Of a stretch of 5,592 nucleotides of DNA, positions 1-5,592 are shown one piece after another. The position numbers and the translations under genes were made by a program. The stretch is from Bacillota bacterium (lineage in GTDB: Bacteria; Bacillota; Clostridia; Peptostreptococcales; Anaerovoracaceae). How positions within the stretch are numbered: position 1 is the first letter of the stretch; each line of letters begins with the position of its first letter. Below the pieces are notes generated by a model that had not been told where the DNA came from, did not search any database, and was given only the letters and a program-made list of their open reading frames with translations. The stretch covers positions 1 to 5,592 of the forward strand of contig JAFZRG010000187.1 in assembly GCA_017619985.1 (NCBI GenBank), given 5' to 3'.

Positions 1-950
1 AAATCCGCTTCGCGCGCTTCTCCGGGGCCGTTGACCGCGCAGCCCATGACTGCGACTTTGATAAACCTTCCTTCGGCAGCCAGCTTTTCAGACAGCGGCT
101 GAAGGGCTCTTTCGATGTTTTCCGCGATGGCGGGCAGATCGACCTGGGTGCGTCCGCAGGTCGGACAGGAGATGAAGTCTATCCCCGCCCTGCGTTTGCC
201 GCATGCGGTCAGCAGATCCTTAGCCAGAAGAACTTCTCTCACAGGGTCCCCCGTCAGGGAGATGCGCATGGTATCGCCGATGCCGTCGAGCAGCAGCGCG
301 CCGAGCGCCGCGGTGCTCTTGAGCTCCGCCATGCGTCCTACACCGGATTCCGTCAGACCGATGTGCAGCGGTCTGTCGCTCTGTTCGCGGAACAGTTTGT
401 GCGCTTCGTGGTTCATCGCGACGTCTGAAGACTTCAGAGATACGACGATGTCCTCGAACCCGAAGCTCTGCGCGTAGGCAACGGCTTTCAGGGCGCTTTC
501 GCACAGTCCCTGCGCCGTGACCCCGCCGTACTTCTCCAGGACCTCTTTTTCGAGCGACCCGGAATTGACGCCGATGCGCACCGGGATGCCGCATGCCTTC
601 GCTTTTTCCAGCACGGCCGCCACGCGGTCTTCCGAACCGATGTTGCCCGGATTGATGCGGATCTTGTCCGCGCCGTTCTCCATCGCAGCCAGCGCCAGCC
701 TGTAGTCGAAGTGGATATCCGCCACGACGGGGATGGGGCTGCCTGCCTTGATCTTCGCGAAAGCCTTCGCGGCTTCCATATCCGGCACGGCGCAGCGGAT
801 GATCTGACAGCCTGCGTCCGCAAGCTTTTTGATCTGTTCCAGCGTTTTGTTCGCGTCCCGCGTATCCGTGTTCGTCATGGACTGGATGCTGACAGGCGCG
901 CCGCCTCCGATGGGAACGCTGCCGCAATAGACCTGTTTTGTCTGTTTCAT
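1..950 (-). CDS. ispG: 4-hydroxy-3-methylbut-2-enyl diphosphate synthase (IspG/GcpE), 3' end missing
   Basis: IspG converts methylerythritol cyclodiphosphate (MEcPP) to HMBPP, the penultimate MEP-pathway step, in the cytoplasm with a [4Fe-4S] cluster and an electron donor. The frame is open from the ATG at 950 to the window edge: 316 complete codons, probably missing a few tens of residues. Seen: an N-terminal TIM-barrel half with a VPIGGGAPVSIQSMTNTDT start, VADIHFDYRLAL, IRINPGNIGS and VNSGSLEKEV; then the cluster-binding half with CPTCGR (C262, C265) and GCAVNGPGE (C304, E311). The C304-to-E311 spacing of 7 equals that of C305 and E312 in the E. coli enzyme. TESG (200-203) stands where many homologues have TEAG. 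The start is fixed by a strong AGGAGG six bases upstream. It is the last visible gene of the operon, 10 bases after rseP. Family assignment is near certain; the C-terminus cannot be seen. Confidence 0.97.
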   Translation of the reverse strand, partial: MKQTKQVYCGSVPIGGGAPVSIQSMTNTDTRDANKTLEQIKKLADAGCQIIRCAVPDMEAAKAFAKIKAGSPIPVVADIHFDYRLALAAMENGADKIRINPGNIGSEDRVAAVLEKAKACGIPVRIGVNSGSLEKEVLEKYGGVTAQGLCESALKAVAYAQSFGFEDIVVSLKSSDVAMNHEAHKLFREQSDRPLHIGLTESGVGRMAELKSTAALGALLLDGIGDTMRISLTGDPVREVLLAKDLLTACGKRRAGIDFISCPTCGRTQVDLPAIAENIERALQPLSEKLAAEGRFIKVAVMGCAVNGPGEAREAD

Positions 951-956
951 GCGCGT

Positions 957-962
957 CCTCCT
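957..962 (-). promoter_or_regulatory. ribosome binding site of ispG, fused to the rseP stop codon
   Basis: The minus strand reads TAGGAGGACGCGC followed by the ispG ATG at 950. AGGAGG (962-957) is a full Shine-Dalgarno match with a 6-base spacer. Its first two bases are the last two of the rseP TAG stop (963-961), so a ribosome ending rseP stops on the ispG binding site. This settles the ispG start. Confidence 0.85.
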
Positions 963-1965
963 ACAGAATGAAGCGGTTCACGTCCCTAAACACCAGGAAC
1001 GCCATGAGCGCAAGCAGCAGGATCATGCCGATCGCGTGCGTGATACCTTCGGCCTTGTCGCCGATCTTATCGCGCGTGATGAGCCGGATGAACACGAACA
1101 GGATGCGTCCGCCGTCCAGCGCGGGCAGCGGCAGCAGGTTGACCATGCCCAGGTTGAGCGAGATGACCGCCATGAGATAGATGACGTTCGTGATGCCGAA
1201 TTTCGCCTGCTCTCCTATCATGGACACGATGCCAACGACGCCGACGACGTCGTCCCCGCTCGCTTTGCCGGTGAACAGCTGGACGAAGAACTGCCCCATG
1301 GCGCGCATGGTGGCTCTCGTCGTGCTGAAGGACTGCGAGACGGCAAGCAGCGGCGAATGCACGAGCCTGCACGTGATGCCCATCAGCCAGCGTCCTTCGG
1401 ATTCGACCGCGGACATCGTGTAATCGTACGTCTGTCCGTTCCGTTCGACCGTAAAGGTCATGGGCTTTCCTTCACTGGCGTCAATCGCGTCTACGACTGC
1501 CATCCAGTCGTCGTAAGGTTCTCCGTCGATCGCGACGATCTTATCTCCCGCCTGGATGCCGGCCTGCTGAGCGGGGAAACCGTCGGAAACGCCCGCCAGC
1601 GTCGTGGAATAGGCGCCGGAATACCAGAAGATGAGCGTCAGCAGGACGATGCAGAGCACGAAGTTCATAAAAGCGCCTGCGGCAAGGATGATGACCTTGG
1701 CCCACCAGGGCTTTTTCCCGAAGGATCTGTCATCCTCGGAATCTCCGTCCTCGCCTTCGATCTTGCAGTATCCGCCGATGGGCAGCGCGCGGAGCGAATA
1801 CTCCGTTTCTCCCTTCGTCTTCTGCCACAGCAGCGGTCCCATGCCGATCGAGAATTCGTTGACCCTTACGCCGAGCAGCTTCGCCGACGCGTAGTGCCCG
1901 AATTCATGGCTCGCAACGAGCAGACAGAATAATAATATTGCTGCGATTATCGCGATCACATTCAT
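961..1965 (-). CDS. rseP: RseP/RasP-type site-2 intramembrane zinc metalloprotease (M50B)
   Basis: Membrane protease of the S2P family; relatives cut anti-sigma factors (RsiW for B. subtilis RasP) and remnant signal peptides within the membrane. The protein is 334 residues. Seen in order: TM1 (about 3-19) running into the zinc motif HEFGH (H20, E21, H24); conserved LGVRVNEFSIGMGP and LPIGGYCKIEGE; an acidic patch (71-79); TM2 (about 90-114); one PDZ domain (about 122-185, with PAQQAGIQAGDKIVAIDGEP); TM3 (about 258-275) leading into NLLPLPALDGG (276-286), where D284 is the third zinc ligand; TM4 (about 309-327). The length fits short single-PDZ Firmicutes members. An in-frame ATG at 2199 would add 78 residues encoded inside dxr, with no family similarity; the ATG at 1965 puts TM1 at the N-terminus and overlaps the dxr stop as ATGA. 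The upstream GGGGG (1977-1973) is only a weak binding site, so coupling to dxr translation is likely. The symbol rasP would serve equally; substrates cannot be inferred. Confidence 0.95.
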   Translation of the reverse strand: MNVIAIIAAILLFCLLVASHEFGHYASAKLLGVRVNEFSIGMGPLLWQKTKGETEYSLRALPIGGYCKIEGEDGDSEDDRSFGKKPWWAKVIILAAGAFMNFVLCIVLLTLIFWYSGAYSTTLAGVSDGFPAQQAGIQAGDKIVAIDGEPYDDWMAVVDAIDASEGKPMTFTVERNGQTYDYTMSAVESEGRWLMGITCRLVHSPLLAVSQSFSTTRATMRAMGQFFVQLFTGKASGDDVVGVVGIVSMIGEQAKFGITNVIYLMAVISLNLGMVNLLPLPALDGGRILFVFIRLITRDKIGDKAEGITHAIGMILLLALMAFLVFRDVNRFIL

Positions 1966-3131
1966 CGAATTGCCCCCGAAACGATCTCTCTTGCTTCCCT
2001 TTCCACCTCGAAGATATCCTCCACACGTCGGATCTCCGCCGGTCTGTGCGCATCCATCGCCTTTTCGACCAGTTCCGCGATCTCGTAAAAACGGATCCGG
2101 TCCGCGAGGAAAGCCGCTACGGCTTCTTCGTTCGCCGCATTCAGGACGATGGGATAGCTCTTCCCCTCTTCTATGGCCCGGTATGCCAGCGCCAGGCACT
2201 TGAAAGCGTTCAGATCCGGCTTCTCAAAGTGCAGCGACCCGATGGAAAACAGGTCGAGAGGCTGCACACTGCCGCCTTCCATAACACTATCTTCTGTCAA
2301 CTCCAACCGTTCCGGCCACGAAAGCGCGTATGCGATGGGAACGCGCATGTCCGGATTGCCCATCTGGCCCAATACGGAACCGTCCATGAACTCGACGGCC
2401 GAGTGCAGGATGCTCTCCGGATGCACATGTACGTCGATCCGCGAAGCCGGTACGTCGAACAGCCAGCACGCTTCGATGATCTCAAGCCCCTTATTCATCA
2501 TCGTCGCGGAATCGACCGTGATCTTGGCGCCCATGGTCCAGCGCGGGTGCTTCAGGGCCTGTTCCTTCGTCACGCCGCGCATCTGCTCCGCCGTGAACCC
2601 GCGGAACGGACCACCGGACGCGGTCAGCAGGATGCGGCGGATCCGGTTGTCCGCCCTGCCCTGCAGGCACTGGAATATGGCGGAATGCTCGCTGTCGACG
2701 GGCAGGAAGTTGACCCCCGTCTTCTTCACGGCATCCATGATCAGGCTGCCGCCCGCTACGAGCGTCTCTTTGTTGGCGAAGGCGATATCCTTGCCGGCCA
2801 GCACAGCTTCGTACGTGGGACGGATGCCCATCATGCCAAGAAGCGAATTGACGACGAGTTCCGCACCGGAAGAGACAGCCGCTTCGAGGATCCCTTCGGG
2901 CCCGTACAGAAACCGGATGCCCGGGAACTCCGCGGCGAGTCTTTCCGCGTCCTCTTTTTCCGCACATACAGCAAGAGCAGGCTTAAATTCCTTAAGCTGC
3001 TCCCTGAAAACACCGATATTTTTGCTGCAGGTAAGAGAACTCACCGAGAATGACGAACGGTGAGCCCGCACGACGTCCAGCGACTGCCGGCCTATGGAAC
3101 CTGTGGAGCCCAATACGGCGATGTGTTTCAT
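1962..3131 (-). CDS. dxr: 1-deoxy-D-xylulose 5-phosphate reductoisomerase
   Basis: Dxr (IspC) rearranges and reduces DXP to MEP with NADPH and a divalent metal, the first committed step of the MEP pathway, in the cytoplasm. It is a full-length protein of 389 residues. Seen: nucleotide-binding GSTGSIG (8-14) in the N-terminal Rossmann domain; FANKETLVAGG (118-128); PVDSEHSAIFQCLQG (144-158), with metal ligands D146 and E148; ASGGPFRG (171-178); HPRWTMGAKITVDSAT (195-210); MNKGLEIIEA (212-221), with N213, K214 and third metal ligand E217; HPESILHSAVEF (237-248). These match E. coli D150, E152 and E231. The C-terminal helical domain is present (about 300-389). The ATG at 3131 is the first possible start, because the in-frame cdsA stop lies seven codons upstream. 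Its Shine-Dalgarno is poor (AAGA, 5' of TATATG). The stop overlaps rseP as ATGA. It shares the operon with ispG of the same pathway and with uppS, which uses the products. Confidence 0.98.
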   Translation of the reverse strand: MKHIAVLGSTGSIGRQSLDVVRAHRSSFSVSSLTCSKNIGVFREQLKEFKPALAVCAEKEDAERLAAEFPGIRFLYGPEGILEAAVSSGAELVVNSLLGMMGIRPTYEAVLAGKDIAFANKETLVAGGSLIMDAVKKTGVNFLPVDSEHSAIFQCLQGRADNRIRRILLTASGGPFRGFTAEQMRGVTKEQALKHPRWTMGAKITVDSATMMNKGLEIIEACWLFDVPASRIDVHVHPESILHSAVEFMDGSVLGQMGNPDMRVPIAYALSWPERLELTEDSVMEGGSVQPLDLFSIGSLHFEKPDLNAFKCLALAYRAIEEGKSYPIVLNAANEEAVAAFLADRIRFYEIAELVEKAMDAHRPAEIRRVEDIFEVEREAREIVSGAIR

Positions 3132-3141
3132 ATATCTTATG

Positions 3142-3156
3142 CAGGTACGTTACCTG
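3142..3156 (-). repeat. perfect inverted repeat over the cdsA stop codon, 10 bases before dxr
   Basis: The minus strand reads CAGGTA-ACG-TACCTG, a 6-bp stem with a 3-base loop. The cdsA TAA stop (3152-3150) straddles the left arm and the loop. No T-run follows, so it is not an intrinsic terminator. A second, slightly upstream stem, CTGTT-CATC-AACAG (3167-3154), shares bases 3156-3154 with it, so the two cannot form together. Both stems are short and may be chance; a role in dxr initiation is only an inference. Confidence 0.45.
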
Positions 3157-3959
3157 TTGATGAACAGAACGATGTAGTAATAGATGAACGGCGCGGTCAG
3201 CACGACGGAATCGAAACGGTCCAGGATGCCGCCATGACCCGGGATGAGATTCCCGTAGTCCTTGATTCCCATCTTGCGCTTGAACGAGCTGGCGATCAGA
3301 TCTCCGCACTGGGCGAAGATCGAGCCGATCAGGCCCATGACCACGCACCCCGCGATGTGCTGCGGGCAGACCAGCTGTCCGAACACCGCGCTGATGACGA
3401 TGCTGCCTATGATGCCGCCGACCGAACCTTCGACCGTCTTCTTCGGGCTGATCTCCGGGCAGAGTTTGTGCTTGCCGAACAGCATGCCCGCGAAATACGC
3501 GAAGATATCCGTGCAGAACGCCGTGATGAACACGAGCCATATCATGTTGGAATTCTCCGGCAGCTGGCTGATCAGCGCCACGTGGACGAAGAAGAACGGC
3601 AGATAGATGACGCCGATGATGGTCACGAGGCTGTCCACGATATCGTGCGTCTTCAGGAACAGGCTGAGCGCCAGCCCGACCGCCGTCGTCACGAAGACCC
3701 ACAGCAGCAGACCTTCCGACAGCTTGCCCGTATCCGCGTCCGAGAACAGGAACACGAAGATCACGACCAGGAGCATCGCGGCGAAGATGTACCCCGCGAT
3801 GCGCATCGGATGGATGTTCATGTGCTCGAATCCCTTATAGAACTCGTACATGGCGATGAAGCTGATCACGGCGACCGCGCAGAACAGCGGGATGCCGCCC
3901 AGCAGCACCAGGATCAGCAGAGGCAGCATGATGAGAGACGATATGATCCTTGTCTTCAT
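3150..3959 (-). CDS. cdsA: phosphatidate cytidylyltransferase (CDP-diacylglycerol synthase)
   Basis: CdsA is an integral membrane enzyme that joins phosphatidic acid and CTP to give CDP-diacylglycerol and pyrophosphate, the branch-point precursor of phosphatidylglycerol, cardiolipin and other phospholipids. The protein is 269 residues, normal for the family. Seen: several hydrophobic segments (roughly 6-37, 54-73, 84-102, 111-131, 138-161, 181-196, 201-217, 252-267); conserved DIFAYFAGMLFGKHK (151-165) and SPKKTVEGSVGG (171-182); and the full C-terminal family signature at 224-250, with S-x-F-K-R, then K233-D234, then PGHGGILDRFD. The start at 3959 overlaps the uppS stop as ATGA and has GGAGG nine bases upstream. 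The C-terminus is short after the last membrane segment (FINR) and ends 18 bases before dxr, in the same frame. Confidence 0.98.
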   Translation of the reverse strand: MKTRIISSLIMLPLLILVLLGGIPLFCAVAVISFIAMYEFYKGFEHMNIHPMRIAGYIFAAMLLVVIFVFLFSDADTGKLSEGLLLWVFVTTAVGLALSLFLKTHDIVDSLVTIIGVIYLPFFFVHVALISQLPENSNMIWLVFITAFCTDIFAYFAGMLFGKHKLCPEISPKKTVEGSVGGIIGSIVISAVFGQLVCPQHIAGCVVMGLIGSIFAQCGDLIASSFKRKMGIKDYGNLIPGHGGILDRFDSVVLTAPFIYYYIVLFINR

Positions 3960-4660
3960 GACTTGATGCCTCCGTACCTTCTGTCTCTGCCGTTATAGGC
4001 CTCGATGGCCTCTTTCAGCCTGTCCGGCGTAAAGTCCGGCCAGTATGTATCCGTAACGTAGATCTCGCTGTACGCGCTCTGCCACGTCAGGAAATTCGAA
4101 AGCCGCAGCTCCCCGCCCGTGCGGATGATCAGGTCCGGATCGGGCATATCCGCAGTGTACATCTGCGAAGCGAACAGCGCCTCGTCGATGCTATCCGGGT
4201 CAAGCGTACCCTCCGCGGCCTGCTTCGCCAGTTCCTTCGCGGCGCGGACGATCTCGGCCCTGCCGCCGTAGTTGATGGCAATATTAAACACCAGACCCGT
4301 GTTCTCCGCGGTATCGCCCACGGCCTTCAGTACGGACTTTTTCGCATCCGAAGGCAAAGGTTCGATATTGCCGAGCAGGCGGATCTGCACGTTCTTTTCC
4401 TGCAGTTCCTTCAGTTCCTTGGCAACGTAGCGCACGAGCAGCTTGAAGATGCCGGAGACTTCCTCCGCCGGTCTCTTCCAGTTCTCCGTGGAGAACGCGT
4501 AGACCGTCAGATAGGAAACGCCCAAGTCGGAACAGCACTCCACGATATCGTGCAGCACCTCCATGCCTGCCTGGTGGCCCTTCAGGCGCACCATGCCCTT
4601 CTCCTTCGCCCAGCGGCCGTTGCCGTCCATAATGATGGCGATGTGCGAGGGAACGTTCAT
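3956..4660 (-). CDS. uppS: undecaprenyl diphosphate synthase (cis-prenyltransferase)
   Basis: UppS adds eight isopentenyl units in cis to farnesyl diphosphate to make C55 undecaprenyl diphosphate, the lipid carrier for peptidoglycan and other wall polymers, at the cytoplasmic face of the membrane. The protein is 234 residues, typical for bacteria. All conserved regions are seen: MDGNGRWA (11-18), with catalytic D12; RLKGHQAG (25-32); YAFSTENWKRP (54-64); FNIAINYGGRAEI (125-137); and DPDLIIRTGGELRLSNF (174-190), with R180, R186 and S188 for the isopentenyl diphosphate site, followed by WQSAYSEIYVTDTYWPDF (E199 corresponds to the E. coli E213 metal ligand). An in-frame ATG at 4720 would add 20 charged residues encoded within frr; the ATG at 4660 gives the usual N-terminus (NVPSHIAIIMDGNGR), overlaps the frr stop as TGATG and has GGAG five bases upstream. 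Translational coupling to frr is likely. Confidence 0.98.
   Translation of the reverse strand: MNVPSHIAIIMDGNGRWAKEKGMVRLKGHQAGMEVLHDIVECCSDLGVSYLTVYAFSTENWKRPAEEVSGIFKLLVRYVAKELKELQEKNVQIRLLGNIEPLPSDAKKSVLKAVGDTAENTGLVFNIAINYGGRAEIVRAAKELAKQAAEGTLDPDSIDEALFASQMYTADMPDPDLIIRTGGELRLSNFLTWQSAYSEIYVTDTYWPDFTPDRLKEAIEAYNGRDRRYGGIKS
3969..3973 (-). promoter_or_regulatory. ribosome binding site of cdsA inside the uppS 3' end
   Basis: GGAGG on the minus strand lies 9 bases before the cdsA ATG at 3959. It falls in the penultimate codons of uppS (the Gly-Gly of YGGIKS) and supports the overlapping start. Confidence 0.65.
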
Positions 4661-5214
4661 CAGATCTCCATCAGTTCCTTTTCTTTGGCTGCGACGATCT
4701 TGTCGATCTCCTTCATGCATTTTTCGGTCATCTTCTGGACTTCTTCCTGCTCGTCCTTCACGTCGTCTTCCGTGAGTTCGCCGGCCTTCTCCAGCTTCTT
4801 GATGGAGTCGTTGGCGTCTCTGCGGCTGTTGCGGACCGCGACCTTGCTGTCTTCGCCCATCTTCTTGATGACCTTCGTCAGTTCTTTTCTGCGTTCCTCG
4901 GTGACCACGGGGATCACGAGGCGGATATTGCGTCCGTCGTTGCTCGGATTGATGCCCAGATTGGACGTCATGATGGCCTTTTCGATCGCCTTGATGCTGG
5001 ACGGATCGAACGGGGTGATCATCAGCGTTCTGGGATCGGGAACGGAGATGTTGGACAGGTTCTTGACCGGCGTCTGGGTCCCGTAATAATCGACGGTGAT
5101 CTGATCCAGCAGCGCGGCGTTCGCTCTGCCCGCTCTGACGGTGTTCAGGTCCTGTTTGAGGACGCTGATGGTTTTATCCATATGCTCCTGATATGTTTCT
5201 GTCGTAATGCTCAT
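4660..5214 (-). CDS. frr: ribosome recycling factor
   Basis: RRF works with EF-G to split the post-termination ribosome into subunits. The protein is 184 residues, the standard length (about 185). Seen: domain I helices at the N-terminus (about 1-29) and C-terminus (about 105-184, highly charged, coiled-coil-like); domain II (about 30-104), with ITVDYYGTQTPVKNL (39-53), ISVPDPRTLMITPFD (56-70), IEKAI (77-81), LGINPSNDGRNIRL (86-99); then TEERRKEL (105-112) and the RRF hallmark VAVRNSRRDANDSIKK (125-140). R131 and R132 fall in the arginine-rich patch, where Arg132 is critical in the E. coli protein. The start at 5214 has a perfect AGGAGG five bases upstream. It follows pyrH by 9 bases and overlaps uppS by one base. 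The pyrH-frr pair is conserved across most bacteria. Confidence 0.99.
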   Translation of the reverse strand: MSITTETYQEHMDKTISVLKQDLNTVRAGRANAALLDQITVDYYGTQTPVKNLSNISVPDPRTLMITPFDPSSIKAIEKAIMTSNLGINPSNDGRNIRLVIPVVTEERRKELTKVIKKMGEDSKVAVRNSRRDANDSIKKLEKAGELTEDDVKDEQEEVQKMTEKCMKEIDKIVAAKEKELMEI

Positions 5215-5219
5215 AGTTT

Positions 5220-5225
5220 CCTCCT
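5220..5225 (-). promoter_or_regulatory. ribosome binding site of frr, fused to the pyrH stop codon
   Basis: The minus strand reads TAGGAGGAAACT followed by the frr ATG at 5214. AGGAGG (5225-5220) has a 5-base spacer and starts within the pyrH TAG stop (5226-5224). It has the same design as the rseP-ispG junction. Confidence 0.85.
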
Positions 5226-5592
5226 ATTCGATGATCGTACCGATCTCTTCTCCCGTGACCGCCCTGAAGATGCCGTTTTCCTCGGCCAGGCCGAACACGT
5301 GGATCATGATCTTGTTGTCTCTGCAAAGACTGGCTGCAGTGGAATCCATGACCTGCAGATTGTCCTCCAGCACCTGCTGGTGGGTCAGATGCGTATAGCG
5401 TTTCGCGTTGGGGTTCTTCTCGGGGTCGCTGTCGTAGACCGCATCGACCTTCTTTGCAAGAAGGATGACTTCCGCGTCCATCTCTGCCGCCCGCAGCGCC
5501 GCCGTGGTGTCGGTCGAGAAGAACGGGCTCCCGATGCCTGCCGCGAAGATGACGACCCAGCCGTTTTCCAGCTCGCTCAGCGCTCTGCGGCG
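5224..5592 (-). CDS. pyrH: UMP kinase (PyrH), C-terminal half only
   Basis: Bacterial UMP kinase is a hexameric enzyme of the amino-acid kinase family that makes UDP from UMP and ATP, usually GTP-activated and UTP-inhibited. The frame is open from the window edge to the TAG at 5226-5224, giving 122 residues, about half of the usual 235-245; the start lies outside. Seen: WVVIFAAGIGSPFFSTDTTA, AALRAAEMDAEVILLAKKVD, VYDSDPEKNPNAKRY, the conserved VMDSTAASLCRDN, and a C-terminal HVFGLAEENGIFRAVTGEEIGT. The internal ATG at 5481 lies in the conserved helix and is not the start. The motif AGIGSPF replaces the enterobacterial GGTGNPF; I recall the AGIGSP form from streptococcal and related Gram-positive enzymes. 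It is the most upstream gene seen, so the operon promoter is likely upstream of it. Confidence 0.97.
   Translation of the reverse strand, partial: RRRALSELENGWVVIFAAGIGSPFFSTDTTAALRAAEMDAEVILLAKKVDAVYDSDPEKNPNAKRYTHLTHQQVLEDNLQVMDSTAASLCRDNKIMIHVFGLAEENGIFRAVTGEEIGTIIE

Noticed and set aside
220..927. 235-residue open frame on the minus strand
   Set aside because: It is an out-of-frame reading of ispG; the correct frame gives the complete conserved IspG sequence up to the window edge.
949..1932. 327-residue open frame on the plus strand
   Set aside because: It is the exact antisense register of rseP, has no recognisable domain, and is explained by the absence of TTA, CTA and TCA codons in rseP.
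1966..2199. 78-residue N-terminal extension of rseP from an ATG at 2199
   Set aside because: It lies wholly within dxr in another frame, would bury the normal N-terminal TM1 with HEFGH, and has no family similarity; the ATGA-coupled start at 1965 fits.
1938..3053. 371-residue open frame on the plus strand
   Set aside because: It is the antisense register of dxr, whose sense protein has all catalytic motifs; the composition (rich in Arg, His, Asp) is typical of a shadow frame.
3142..3167. Intrinsic terminator between cdsA and dxr
   Set aside because: The stem is short and is not followed by a run of T on the transcribed strand.
3132..3170. Possible promoter ahead of dxr (TAAGAT as a -10 box)
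   Set aside because: It matches only four of six consensus bases, and no -35-like hexamer stands at 16-18 bases; not supportable from sequence.
3060..3998. 312-residue open frame on the plus strand, very rich in His, Asp, Glu and Arg
   Set aside because: It is the antisense of cdsA: hydrophobic membrane codons read backwards give charged residues. No family features are seen.
4661..4720. 20-residue N-terminal extension of uppS from an ATG at 4720
   Set aside because: It is the out-of-frame 3' end of frr; the ATG at 4660 gives the usual UppS N-terminus and has GGAG five bases upstream.
1..5592. CRISPR array, insertion sequence, tRNA, riboswitch or novel accessory system
   Set aside because: Seven conserved housekeeping genes fill all but 37 bases; no direct repeats, transposase motifs or RNA-gene signatures were seen.

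Overview
The window is a slice of a bacterial housekeeping operon, read entirely on the minus strand. In transcription order (high to low coordinates) it holds pyrH (3' half only), frr, uppS, cdsA, dxr, rseP and ispG (C-terminus cut off by the window edge). Every gene is recognised from family motifs. The order pyrH-frr-uppS-cdsA-dxr-rseP is the well-known Firmicutes arrangement. An ispG directly after rseP is the version I associate with Clostridia; in Bacillus the next genes are proS and polC. The DNA is fairly GC-rich (clearly above 50% by eye) and avoids the codons TTA, CTA and TCA, so a GC-rich member of the Clostridia in the broad sense is my best guess. I cannot name a genus.

Layout: pyrH ends at 5224, and frr starts 9 bases later. 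frr and uppS overlap by one base (TGATG). uppS and cdsA overlap by four (ATGA). cdsA and dxr are separated by 18 bases. dxr and rseP overlap by four (ATGA). rseP and ispG are separated by 10 bases. Only 37 bases of the window are non-coding. No tRNA, rRNA, mobile element, CRISPR array, terminator or convincing promoter is visible. The real promoter must lie upstream of pyrH, outside the window, and transcription very probably continues past ispG.

Function: pyrH (UMP kinase) and frr (ribosome recycling factor) serve nucleotide supply and translation. The other five genes serve envelope lipids and membrane quality control. dxr and ispG are the second and the penultimate steps of the MEP isoprenoid pathway. 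uppS turns C5 units into undecaprenyl diphosphate, the carrier for peptidoglycan and other wall polymers. cdsA makes CDP-diacylglycerol for phospholipids. rseP is an intramembrane site-2 protease.

I found no previously undescribed system. The most interesting non-coding detail is the cdsA-dxr junction. It is the only junction without overlap or a good ribosome binding site, and it carries a 15-base perfect inverted repeat over the cdsA stop codon plus a second stem that overlaps the first.
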